Source: Labilithrix sp. (lineage in GTDB: Bacteria; Myxococcota_A; Polyangia; Polyangiales; Polyangiaceae). Taken from it: a DNA stretch of 64,000 nt. Each line of letters starts with the position of its first letter. Positions within the stretch are counted from its first letter, which is position 1. Positions 8,521 to 16,207 of this stretch are shown here, piece by piece. The translations under genes were made by a program, and so were the position numbers. The stretch is taken from contig JAHBWA010000026.1 in the NCBI GenBank assembly GCA_019637195.1, positions 18,852-82,851 of the forward strand, given 5' to 3'. Below the pieces are notes generated by a model. It made no database searches, was not told the DNA's origin, and saw only the letters and a program-made list of their open reading frames with translations.

Positions 8521-9651
8521 TCACTGCTGCCACGGGCGCCGCCCGCGGAGGCGGATCGACGTGACCGCGCCCTTGAACGTCTGGACGGTATGCGTGGCGA
8601 GGAGCACCGTCTGGCCATTGTAGTTGCCGAGCGCGCTGATGCGGATCGGAACGCCCGTCGTGACGTTGAGCGTGCCGAAGAGGCTGAGCTTGCTCGTGCC
8701 CGCGCTGGTGCGGGTCTTGTCGGGCAGCGGGTTCGCCTCGTTCTCGCCGAAATAGAACATGTCGCTCTCGTGCGCCGCGTCGATGTCGACCGTCGCGCCT
8801 GCGAGCCGGACGTCGGCGCAGTCATGGACCTCACCTGCGAGCATGCCCTTGTCCTGGCTCGGCGAGAAGCCGCCCGCCGCCGAGGCGACCGTGTTGAGGT
8901 CGGTCGCGGCGACGACCGACGGATCATACTCGATCACGCCGTCGACCGCCGCGGCGGTCGGGAAGAAGACGTTGTAGTCGTAGAGCGCGGCCCACTGCGA
9001 GCTGCCGGTGGCGTCCGACGTCTTCACGATGAGGCGCGTCTCGGTCGGGACGCCAGGGTACGTGTAGCCGCGGAACGTGCAGCCGCCGTCGGGGCACTTC
9101 TGGAGCCAGTCTTCCTTCTTGGCGTTCTCGTCGTCCGAGGTCGTGGTGACCGCGGTCCCGATGGGGTCGCCGAGCGAGCCGTCCTCGCCCTCGCGGAAGA
9201 TCTCGATCTTCGCGCCCGTCGAGTCGCCGCCGCTCGAGAAGAGCCGGACGAAGCCCTTGAGCGTGACCGTGGTCGGGGCGCCGACGGTCCCGGGATCGTC
9301 GAGGCACGAGAGCTGGATCGTGGGATCGGTTCCCGAGTAGCGGTTGAGCCCGACGCCACGCTCGAGCTGTCTCGTGGGTGGCGCGACCCACGCGCAGCAC
9401 GCGTTGACGGTGCGCGGCGCCCTGCACGTGGCCGGCGTCGCCGTCGGCGACATCTGACACGGCGAGCAGTAGTCGCTCTTGTCGACCGTCGGCGCCGCCT
9501 CGCAGGCCGCGCTCCCGGTGCCGCCGCCCGGCGCGCCGGCCGTATCGTCGTCGCTGCAGCCGGGGACGGCGAGCGCGACGCCCAGCGCGGCGATCGCCGC
9601 GACCGCGGTCTTCGTGAGCGTCGTCGGACCCAAGGAAGAGGTGAGCGTCAT
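8521..9651 (-). CDS. lipoprotein of unknown function
   Basis: The 376-residue protein has a signal peptide (LTKTAVAAIAALGVALA) and lipobox AVPGC, then an acidic/Gly spacer. A Cys-containing segment (CSPCQMSP, ACCAWV) is followed by two beta-rich Ig- or carboxypeptidase-regulatory-like modules: VTLKGFVRLFSSGGD with KIEIFREGEDG, and the end of the protein. That layout suggests a surface-exposed myxobacterial protein. The ATG at 9651 is preferred over the longer frame to 9768 because the signal peptide begins there. It is divergent from queG. Function is not recognised. Confidence 0.8.
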   Translation of the reverse strand: MTLTSSLGPTTLTKTAVAAIAALGVALAVPGCSDDDTAGAPGGGTGSAACEAAPTVDKSDYCSPCQMSPTATPATCRAPRTVNACCAWVAPPTRQLERGVGLNRYSGTDPTIQLSCLDDPGTVGAPTTVTLKGFVRLFSSGGDSTGAKIEIFREGEDGSLGDPIGTAVTTTSDDENAKKEDWLQKCPDGGCTFRGYTYPGVPTETRLIVKTSDATGSSQWAALYDYNVFFPTAAAVDGVIEYDPSVVAATDLNTVASAAGGFSPSQDKGMLAGEVHDCADVRLAGATVDIDAAHESDMFYFGENEANPLPDKTRTSAGTSKLSLFGTLNVTTGVPIRISALGNYNGQTVLLATHTVQTFKGAVTSIRLRGRRPWQQ

Positions 9652-9770
9652 GCGGCTTTCATAATCGAAGCGGGCACGACGCCGCGAGGGCCGCGAGCTC
9701 GAGCGCAACGAAGTTGCGGAATGCAAGCGATTACGACATGTTGAATGGCGTCTCAAGATCGCCTCCACCG

Positions 9771-10868
9771 ATGGACCGAGCCCCGCTTCCCCCGACCTCG
9801 TCGGACGCGCCCCTCGGCGCGCGCGAGCGCATCGTCGCCGAGGCGCTGCGGCTCGGCTTCGAGGCCGTCGGCTTCGCGCGGGCGGACCGGCCCCTCGACG
9901 CCGACTTCGAGCGCTACGAGGCGTTCGTCGCGGCCGGCAAGCACGGCGAGATGGGTTGGCTCGCGTCGCTCCCGGAGGCGCGGCGGCGCCTCGACGGCGA
10001 GCACGTGTTGCCTGGTGCGCGCACCGTGGTCTGCCTCGCGCGGCGCTACGCCCGCGCGGTCGAGGAGCCCGACGTCGCGGCCACGGCCCAGGGCATCGCG
10101 CGCTACGCGCGGGGCCGCGACTACCACAACGGGATGCGCAAGAAGCTCCGCAAGCTCGCGGCCCTCACGCGGACGCTCGGCGACGACGTGCGCGCGCGCC
10201 CGCTCTGCGACGAGGAGCCGGTGCTCGAGCGCGCGTGGGCGGCGCGCGCCGGGCTCGGCTTCGTCGGGAAGAACGGCCTGCTCATCGTGCCGGGCGTGGG
10301 CTCGTTCGTGCTCCTCGGCGAGGTCGTGACCACGCTCGCGATCGAGCCGGACCCGCCGATCCCGGAGCGCTGCGGCGCCTGCACGCGCTGCCTCGACGCG
10401 TGTCCGACGAGCGCGTTCGACGCGCCGTTCGTGCTCGATCCGCGCCGCTGCGTCGCGTACCTCACGATCGAGCACCGCGGCGCGGTCGACGAGCCGCTCC
10501 GCGCGGGCGTGGGCGAGCACCTGTTCGGCTGCGACGACTGTCAGACCGTCTGCCCCTTCAACGCGACGCGCTCGCGGCGCGTGGGGGGCGCCGTCGATCC
10601 GCGGTTCGCGGCCGATCCGCGCTGGGCGGGCGTCGAGGTCGCCGATCTGCTGGCGCTCGACGACGACGGGTTCGTCCGCCTGCGCGAGGGCAGCGCGATC
10701 GGTCGGGCGACGCGCGCGGGCCTCGCGCGGAACGCGGCGTTCGTCCTCGGCAATCGAGGTGACGAGGCGGCGGAGCCCGCCCTCGAGCGCGCGCGGACCG
10801 CGCACGACTCGGCGATCGTGCGCGACGCGGCCGGCTGGGCGCTCGAGCGGATCCGCCGGCGCCGCTGA
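9771..10868 (+). CDS. queG: epoxyqueuosine reductase
   Basis: QueG reduces epoxyqueuosine to queuosine at position 34 of tRNA, using cobalamin and two 4Fe-4S clusters. The N-terminal LRLGFEAVGFARADRPLDAD and HGEMGWLA match the cobalamin-binding part. The ferredoxin-like part has CGACTRCLDACPTSAF and, after a spacer, CDDCQTVCPFN, giving the eight cluster cysteines. The C-terminus is a short HEAT-like segment (RNAAFVLGNRGDEAA). The ATG at 9771 gives 365 residues, close to family size. An ATG at 9738 and a TTG at 9714 are possible longer starts with no clear ribosome-binding site. Its last 46 bp are duplicated just downstream. Confidence 0.95.
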   Translation: MDRAPLPPTSSDAPLGARERIVAEALRLGFEAVGFARADRPLDADFERYEAFVAAGKHGEMGWLASLPEARRRLDGEHVLPGARTVVCLARRYARAVEEPDVAATAQGIARYARGRDYHNGMRKKLRKLAALTRTLGDDVRARPLCDEEPVLERAWAARAGLGFVGKNGLLIVPGVGSFVLLGEVVTTLAIEPDPPIPERCGACTRCLDACPTSAFDAPFVLDPRRCVAYLTIEHRGAVDEPLRAGVGEHLFGCDDCQTVCPFNATRSRRVGGAVDPRFAADPRWAGVEVADLLALDDDGFVRLREGSAIGRATRAGLARNAAFVLGNRGDEAAEPALERARTAHDSAIVRDAAGWALERIRRRR

Positions 10869-10926
10869 GCGGTGGTCGGCGCGCGACGCGGCCGGCTGGG
10901 CGCTCGAGCGGATCCGCCGGCGCCGC
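10820..10926 (+). repeat. 46-bp exact duplication of the queG 3' end
   Basis: Positions 10820-10865 (the last coding bases of queG up to its stop) recur identically at 10881-10926, a period of 61 bp. The second copy is outside any gene. Identity across all 46 bases indicates a recent event or active homogenisation. Confidence 0.95.
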
Positions 10927-11004
10927 CAGCGACGCCGGCGCGCGAGAATTCGGTGGCATGCAGGCTGCACGCATTCGCCTCTACGCCGGCTTCTGGAGGG
11001 CGCG

Positions 11005-12324
11005 ATGATGAAGACTTCAAGGTTCTGGGCGACCGCCCTGCTCGGGATCTCCGCGCTCGGGGGGATCGTTTGCACCACCCGCGATTCGTCCGCGCAGCAG
11101 TCGGCGCTGGCCGACGCGAAGGCGCGCGCGCAGAAGGCGCCGGCGAGCCCGGACGCGGCGATCGCGTACGGGCGCGCGCTCCGCCGCGCCGGGCGCGAGG
11201 GCGAGGCGCTCGCCGAGCTCAAGCGCGGCCAGGTCTTCGCGAAGGGCGACGCCGCGGTCGCCATCGGCTGGGAGATCTCCCGAACGCACGTCGCGAAACG
11301 TGATTTCGCGCCGGCGATGTCCGCTTGCAAGTCGGTCGCGAAGGTGGCGAACGGCGCCGCGGCGAGCCGCGTCTGCGCGGCCGAGGCGCACCTGCTCTGG
11401 CGTCGCGGGACCGAGGCGCTCGCCGAGCTCGCGGAGCTCGCCAAGCTCCCGGCCGCGGACGCCACCGTCCGCTTCCACGCGAAGCTGGCCGAGGGGCGCG
11501 CCCGCGAGCTCGACTCGAAGGACGTCGAGGCCGAGGCCGCCTACCGTGAGGCGATCCGACTCGCGCCGGACCGCGTCGAGGGCCACGTGCTCCTCGGCGC
11601 GATGCTGCAGCGGGCCGGTAAGGACGGCGCGCCGTCGCTTCGTCGCGCCGTCGAGCTCGACGCGCACGATCCCATCGCGCAGCTCGAGCTCGGCCGCGCG
11701 CTCGCTTCGGATCCGGCGCGCCGGCCCGAGGCGATCGCCGCGTTCGAGAAGGCCGTCGCCGAGCGCCCGACGCTGGTCGACGCCCTGCGCGGCCTCACCG
11801 AGGCTTACGTCGCCGAGCGCCGCCTGTCCGACGCGAAGCGCGTCGCGTCGTCGGTCCTCCGGCTCGCGCCGAACGACGTGCTCGCGCACGTGGTCTCGGG
11901 TCGCGTCGCGCTCGCGGACGGCAAGCCCGACGCCGCCATCGAGGCCGGCCAGACCGCGCTCAAGCTCATGCCGAACGAGGGCAAGGCGAAGCTCCTCATC
12001 GCGGACGCCTACGCGAAGAAGGGGGAGATTGACCTCGCGCTCGAGGCGTACCAGAAGGCGAGCGGTCTGGATCCGCTGAACCCTGCGCCGCTCGTCAACG
12101 CGACGAACGCGTGCATCGCGGCAGGTCGCCTCACGAGCGCCAAGGCGTTCGGCCAGCGCGCGGTGCTCGACTTCCCCGACCACGCGCCGTCGTGGATCGC
12201 GCAGGGCGACGCGCTCGCCGCCGACGGCAACCCGAAGGCCGCGCGCAGCGCCTACGAGGCCGCGAAGAAGGCGCGCGGCGCCGACGCGGCCGTCATCGAC
12301 GGGAAGCTCTCGCGCCTGAAGTAG
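11005..12324 (+). CDS. secreted TPR-repeat protein
   Basis: The 439-residue protein starts with a signal-like segment (FWATALLGISALGGIV) and then consists almost entirely of tetratricopeptide repeats, for example PDAAIAYGRALRRAGREGEA, AEAAYREAIRLAPDRVEGHV and LALEAYQKASGLDPLNPAP. TPR stacks are protein-binding scaffolds. TPR proteins with signal peptides in Gram-negative bacteria often serve envelope assembly or motility; the partner here is unknown. The ATG at 11005 follows a good ribosome-binding site (GGAGGG). The open frame extends further upstream only through the queG duplication. Confidence 0.85.
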   Translation: MMKTSRFWATALLGISALGGIVCTTRDSSAQQSALADAKARAQKAPASPDAAIAYGRALRRAGREGEALAELKRGQVFAKGDAAVAIGWEISRTHVAKRDFAPAMSACKSVAKVANGAAASRVCAAEAHLLWRRGTEALAELAELAKLPAADATVRFHAKLAEGRARELDSKDVEAEAAYREAIRLAPDRVEGHVLLGAMLQRAGKDGAPSLRRAVELDAHDPIAQLELGRALASDPARRPEAIAAFEKAVAERPTLVDALRGLTEAYVAERRLSDAKRVASSVLRLAPNDVLAHVVSGRVALADGKPDAAIEAGQTALKLMPNEGKAKLLIADAYAKKGEIDLALEAYQKASGLDPLNPAPLVNATNACIAAGRLTSAKAFGQRAVLDFPDHAPSWIAQGDALAADGNPKAARSAYEAAKKARGADAAVIDGKLSRLK

Positions 12325-12360
12325 CGCGTCGACCCGGCGGGCGCGGAGGCCACCCGTTTG

Positions 12361-12567
12361 CGGGTCGAGCCGCCGTCGCGGGTCGAGCCGCCGTCGCGGG
12401 TCGAGCCGGCCGTTGCGGGTCGAGCCGCCGTTCGACGGGCGAGCCCGCCGTCTCGGGGGGTCGAGCCGCCGTCGCGGGTCGAGCCGGCCGTTGCGGGTCG
12501 AGCCGCCGTTCGACGGGCGAGCCCGCCGTCGCGGGTCGAGCCGGCCGTTCGCGGGTCGGCCCGTCGC
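12361..12567 (+). repeat. intergenic tandem array, about 11 units of 18-20 bp
   Basis: Most units read CGGGTCGAGCCGCCGTCG or close variants. There is higher-order structure: a three-unit block (ending GGCCGTTG, then GCCGTTCGA, then CGGGCGAGCCCGCCGTC) occurs twice. The array fills most of the 351-bp gap between the TPR gene and meaB. The open frame across it encodes only repeated RVEPPS and is not considered a gene. Confidence 0.9.
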
Positions 12568-12675
12568 CAGGTGGGCTCTGGGCGCGACGCGCCTGCGCTC
12601 GGCCTCGCGCGATGCTCCGCCGCGCGCCGAAAGAGCCGTCGGATCGGGCGGAGTTTCGGGTAGAAGGAGGCGGTC

Positions 12676-13740
12676 ATGTCCATCGACGATCCTCGAGCAC
12701 AGGCGGCCGCGCTCGCCGCGCGCGTCGTCGCCGGCGAGACGCGCTCGATCGCGCGCGCGCTGCGCAACGTCGACGATCGCGTCCCCGGCTACCTCGACCT
12801 CCTCAAGGAGCTCTTCGCGAGCACGGGCAAGGCGTGGGTCGTCGGGATCACGGGCAACCCCGGCGCCGGGAAGTCGACGCTGACCGACCGGCTCATCCAG
12901 ACGCTGCGCGCGTCGGGGAAGAAGGTCGGCGTGCTCTGCGTCGATCCGTCGAGCCCGTACACCGGCGGCGCCATCCTCGGCGACCGCATCCGGATGGCGC
13001 GCCACGCGAACGACGACGGCGTCTTCATCCGCTCCGTCGCGACCCGCGGGCACCTCGGCGGGCTCTCTCGCTCCGCGCGCGACATGGTCCGCGTCCTCGA
13101 CGCGGCGGGCTTCGACGTCGTTCTGGTCGAGACCGTCGGCGTGGGGCAGGACGAGCTCGAGATCACGCGGACCGCGCACTCGACGCTCGTGGTGATGGCG
13201 CCGGGCCTCGGCGACGAGGTGCAGGCGATCAAGGCGGGGCTGCTCGAGACGGCGGACGTCTTCGCGGTGAACAAGGCCGATCGCGACGGCGCCGACGCGA
13301 CGATGCGCGATCTCGAGCTGATGATCGCGCTCGGCACCGAGGCCATCGTCGCGGCGGGGAAGAGGCGGGGGCACGTCGTCCACGGCGGGGTCAAGGTCGA
13401 CGCATTGCCGGAAGCCCCAGCCACGGGCGAGGCTCCGCCGGAGCAGTGGACGCCGCCGATCCGCAAGTGCGTCGCGACGCGCGGGGAGGGGATCACCGAG
13501 CTCGTCAGCGCGCTCGAGGCGCACCGCGCGTGGGTCTCCGGGGCGGAGGCCGGTCGCGAGCGCCGTCGCGCGCGTCTGGTCGAGGAGGTGCGTGAGGGCT
13601 TGCGCGAGACGCTCATCGACGCTGCGACGAGCGCGCTCGCCCACGAGCTCGACGAGGCGGCGGCCGCCGTCGACGCGCGGCGGATCGATCCGTACACCGC
13701 CACCGAACAGCTGCTCGCGCGGTTCAAAGCGATGTCCTGA
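12676..13740 (+). CDS. meaB: MeaB/ArgK-type GTPase (methylmalonyl-CoA mutase chaperone)
   Basis: The 354-residue G3E GTPase shows Walker A GNPGAGKS (residues 60-67), DPSSPYTGGAILGDRIRM, FIRSVATRGHLGGLS, the switch region VLVETVGVGQDE and the guanine-specificity motif NKAD. MeaB protects and reloads adenosylcobalamin-dependent methylmalonyl-CoA mutase. The mutase genes are not in this window. A short basic insertion (KRRGHVVHGG) lies between the G domain and the C-terminal dimerisation helices. The ATG at 12676 follows a strong AAGGAGG site about 6 bp away. Confidence 0.95.
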   Translation: MSIDDPRAQAAALAARVVAGETRSIARALRNVDDRVPGYLDLLKELFASTGKAWVVGITGNPGAGKSTLTDRLIQTLRASGKKVGVLCVDPSSPYTGGAILGDRIRMARHANDDGVFIRSVATRGHLGGLSRSARDMVRVLDAAGFDVVLVETVGVGQDELEITRTAHSTLVVMAPGLGDEVQAIKAGLLETADVFAVNKADRDGADATMRDLELMIALGTEAIVAAGKRRGHVVHGGVKVDALPEAPATGEAPPEQWTPPIRKCVATRGEGITELVSALEAHRAWVSGAEAGRERRRARLVEEVREGLRETLIDAATSALAHELDEAAAAVDARRIDPYTATEQLLARFKAMS

Positions 13741-13779
13741 CCTCGCGCGCCGTGCGGGCCGCGTGAGGACGGCGAGGGC

Positions 13780-13817
13780 GGACGGGCGCGGGCTGCGGAC
13801 GGACGGGCGCGGGCCGC
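13780..13817 (+). repeat. 17-bp near-perfect direct repeat downstream of meaB
   Basis: GGACGGGCGCGGGCTGC (13780-13796) recurs with one change at 13801-13817, a 21-bp period, in the short convergent gap between meaB and the PilZ-like gene. Confidence 0.8.
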
Positions 13818-13818
13818 C

Positions 13819-14322
13819 TCAGGGCCGGTTGGCGAAGCGCTCGAGGACCGCGTCGATCAGCGTGATCTCGAGCTGCTCGGCGGCCCGTGGATCGAGACCT
13901 TCGAAGTGGAAGCTCACGCGAAAGAGCGACGTTTGGGGTCGCGAGCTCGCGACCACCGCGCGCCCGGAGATCGGCGCGGTGCCGCCTCCGGCGCCCGGCA
14001 GGTGGAGCGTGAACGCGGTCTTCTTCCCGACACGGAGCCCGCTCGGCAGGAGCAGCGCGAAGCCTCCGGACGCGAGGTCGATCGTGGACCCGCGGAGCGG
14101 CTCGCCGTCGTCCGGTCGCAGCTCGACCTTCAACATCTTCGCCATCCGCAGGTTGGAGCGGAGCGTCTGACCGCTGTGGCTGAGCTGCTGCGCGACCATC
14201 ACCATCCGCGAGAGCTGCGCTCGCGCCATCTCGTAGCGGGGACGCTCGGCGGGCGTCAGCGTCCCGTTCTTCGTCTTCTCGTGCAGCGCCCTGAACTCGG
14301 CCAAGAACTCGAAGGTACCCAT
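13819..14322 (-). CDS. PilZ-like domain protein with degenerate second motif
   Basis: The 167-residue protein has a helical N-terminal part (about 1-65) and a C-terminal beta domain. The latter opens with LRSNLRMAKMLKVEL, containing the RxxxR motif (RSNLR) that binds cyclic di-GMP in PilZ domains. The second motif, normally D/N-x-S-x-x-G, reads DLASGG, with Ala where Ser is expected, so c-di-GMP binding is uncertain. It ends with FRVSFHFEGLDPRAAEQLEI, as in PilZ proteins with a terminal helix. PilZ proteins commonly tune motility and exopolysaccharide. The ATG at 14322 is clear. It converges with meaB. Confidence 0.82.
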   Translation of the reverse strand: MGTFEFLAEFRALHEKTKNGTLTPAERPRYEMARAQLSRMVMVAQQLSHSGQTLRSNLRMAKMLKVELRPDDGEPLRGSTIDLASGGFALLLPSGLRVGKKTAFTLHLPGAGGGTAPISGRAVVASSRPQTSLFRVSFHFEGLDPRAAEQLEITLIDAVLERFANRP

Positions 14323-14438
14323 CCGTGTAAGTCATGAGCATCGCACACTGATCCGCATGCGCACGACCGTTTGGGTGGGGTGGTGGCGTAGAAAACTCTA
14401 CGGCTGAGCTGTTCCTCGCGGAGCGCGCGTCGCGTCGC

Positions 14439-14700
14439 GGAGCCAAGCGTCGCGCCGTGGAGCCAAGCGTCGCGCCGTGGAGCCAAGCGTCGCGCCGCGG
14501 AGCCGCGCGCCGCGCCGTGGAGCCAAGCGTCGCGCCGCGGAGCCGCGCGCCGCGCCGTGGAGCCAAGCGTCGCGCCGTGGAGCCAAGCGTCGCGTCGTGG
14601 AGCCGCGCGCCGCGTCGTGGAGCCGGAGCGCCGCGTCGTGGAGCCGGAGCGCCGCGTCGTGGAGCCGAGCGTCGCGTCGTGGAGCCGAGCGTCGCGTCGT
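14439..14700 (+). repeat. intergenic tandem array, 13 units of 20-21 bp
   Basis: The unit GGAGCCAAGCGTCGCGCCGT and variants (AAGCGTCGC, GCGCGCCGC, GGAGCGCCGC cores) repeat head to tail 13 times with no spacers. Units 1-2 are identical, and units 3-4 and 5-6 form identical 40-bp pairs. It fills most of the 461-bp gap between the PilZ-like gene start and the end of the endonuclease III gene. No gene is recognised in this gap. Confidence 0.95.
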
Positions 14701-14783
14701 GGACGTCGCTTCGCGGGGCGCCGCGATCGGTGAAGGGACCGGCTCGGCTCGCTCGCGCCCCCGCGAACGCGCGCGGCCCCGAG

Positions 14784-15761
14784 TCACGCGTCGCGTCGCG
14801 GTGCGCCGAGCCGATCCCGCTTTGGCTTGCGGCCGACGTTCTCCGCGTCGAACGCGCTGGGGCAGATGTCGCTGAGGCCGCACCCCTCGCAGTTCGGCTT
14901 GCGCGCGAAGCAGACGCGCCGTCCGTGGAAGATCAGAAGATGCGAGGTCGGGTCCCACTGCTCTTTCGGGATGAGCCGCATGAGGTCTTGCTCGATCTTC
15001 ACGGGGTCGGTGTTCGTCGTCCAACCGAGCCGCTGCGAGATGCGCTGGACGTGCGTGTCGACGACGACGCCCTCGGGGGTGTTCCAGACGACGCCGAGCA
15101 CGACGTTCGCCGTCTTGCGGCCGACGCCCGGGAGCTTCACGAGGTCGTCGAGGCGCCTCGGGACCTCGCCGCCGAACTCGTCGACGAGCTTCTTCGACAG
15201 CCCGACGATGCTCTTCGCCTTCTGACGAAAGAAGCCGAGCGTGGACACCCACGGCTCGACGTCCTTCGGATCGGTGCGCGCGAGGGCCTCCGCGTCAGGG
15301 AAGCGCGCGAAGAGGGCCGGCGTCGCCTTGTTGACGTTGACGTCGGTGGTCTGGGCGCTGAGCACGGTCGCGACGAGGAGCTGAAACGGCCCGTCGTGAT
15401 CGAGCTCGCAGTGCGCGTCCGGGTGGATCGTGTGCAGCTTGTCGAGCGTCTCGACGGGCGGCGCCATCCGCGTCCGCCGCGCCGCGCCGGCCTTCGCGGT
15501 CGAGGTCTTCGCGGTGTTGGCCTTCGCGATGGTGGCCTTCGCGGTCGAGGTCTTCGCGGTGGTGGCCTTCGCGGTAGCGTTCTTCGCGGCGGTGGTCTTC
15601 GCGGTAGCGTTCCTCGCGGCAGTGTCCTTCGCGGCGCTGCTGGTCGCGCGCGACCGAGCCGTCGCGCCCGCGCGCGCCGCGGGGCGTGTGGGGTTCGTCC
15701 TGGCCCTTGCGTTCGTCGTCGGCACGATCGCACCGTGTCGCGGCACGGGGTGGGCCGTCAA
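14784..15761 (-). CDS. nth: endonuclease III with N-terminal Ala/Lys pentapeptide-repeat tail
   Basis: This DNA glycosylase/AP lyase removes oxidised pyrimidines. The core (from about residue 99) has the helix-hairpin-helix LPGVGRKTANVVLG with the catalytic Lys, VVDTHVQRISQRLGW with the catalytic Asp, and the 4Fe-4S motif C-x6-C-x2-C-x5-C in CFARKPNCEGCGLSDIC. Before it lie about 98 extra residues. Residues 41-90 are ten consecutive pentapeptides of the type NATAK, TTAAK, TSTAK, giving a lysine every fifth residue, as in histone H1-like tails. The TTG at 15761 is the first start; internal starts are possible, but the repeat stays exactly in frame. The tail probably increases DNA binding (inference). 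Confidence 0.93.
   Translation of the reverse strand: MTAHPVPRHGAIVPTTNARARTNPTRPAARAGATARSRATSSAAKDTAARNATAKTTAAKNATAKATTAKTSTAKATIAKANTAKTSTAKAGAARRTRMAPPVETLDKLHTIHPDAHCELDHDGPFQLLVATVLSAQTTDVNVNKATPALFARFPDAEALARTDPKDVEPWVSTLGFFRQKAKSIVGLSKKLVDEFGGEVPRRLDDLVKLPGVGRKTANVVLGVVWNTPEGVVVDTHVQRISQRLGWTTNTDPVKIEQDLMRLIPKEQWDPTSHLLIFHGRRVCFARKPNCEGCGLSDICPSAFDAENVGRKPKRDRLGAPRRDA
15492..15641 (-). repeat. 15-bp tandem repeat (10 units) inside nth
   Basis: Ten successive 15-bp units (plus-strand core CTTCGCGGT) encode the AxTAK-type pentapeptides of the endonuclease III tail. Unlike the other arrays this one is translated and keeps the frame. Confidence 0.93.
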
Positions 15762-15764
15762 GCG

Positions 15765-16205
15765 TCACGCGCCGTCGCCGTCGCCGCTCGCGTCGAGGTC
15801 GGGCAAAGCCGAGCCGTCGGCCGTCGCCGAGCCGTCCGCGCCAGCGCCGCTGTCGGCCGAGTCGCCGGGCTCCTCCCCGCAGGTCGTCTTGAGCGCGGCG
15901 AGCGCGGCCATGCACGCCGCGTCGTCGGAGGCGAGCTCGGTCGCGACCGTCGGCAGCGGCGGGCACATCGTCGTGACGAAGACGTCCCCGCCCACGGTCA
16001 GGCAGCTCGCTTCGCACGTCGCGGCGACGCCGGGGCCCTCGACGACCTCGACGGCCCGGTACGGCTCGAGGCACGCGCCCGCCGGATCGAACCGCTGCGC
16101 GGTGTAGACGTAGGAGTCCGCGCTGACGCACGCCGCCGTCGCGATCGTCGCGGTCGCCGCGAGCGCGCTCGCTCGTCGTTCGAGGCTGCGAGGCGCGCGC
16201 TTCAT
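15765..16205 (-). CDS. small lipoprotein of unknown function
   Basis: The 146-residue protein has an N-terminal signal (SLERRASALAATATIATAAC) whose lipobox-like end supplies the modified Cys. A middle domain has several paired cysteines (CEASC, MCPPLP, DDAAC), and the C-terminus is an acidic Asp/Gly/Ser tail. It resembles the many small secreted Cys-containing proteins of myxobacteria; no family is recognised. The ATG at 16205 is chosen because the signal begins there. It ends 4 bp before the endonuclease III TTG and begins 3 bp after the TonB-receptor stop, so it may be expressed with that unit. Confidence 0.72.
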   Translation of the reverse strand: MKRAPRSLERRASALAATATIATAACVSADSYVYTAQRFDPAGACLEPYRAVEVVEGPGVAATCEASCLTVGGDVFVTTMCPPLPTVATELASDDAACMAALAALKTTCGEEPGDSADSGAGADGSATADGSALPDLDASGDGDGA

Positions 16206-16207
16206 CG

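Noticed and set aside
12358..12663. 101-codon plus-strand open frame across the tandem array (repeating RVEPPS)
   Set aside because: Its sequence is only the translated repeat, with no ribosome-binding site; open frames are expected in any stop-free GC-rich array.
14439..14700. CRISPR-like array
   Set aside because: Units are directly adjacent with no unique spacers and no cas genes occur in the window; it is a minisatellite.
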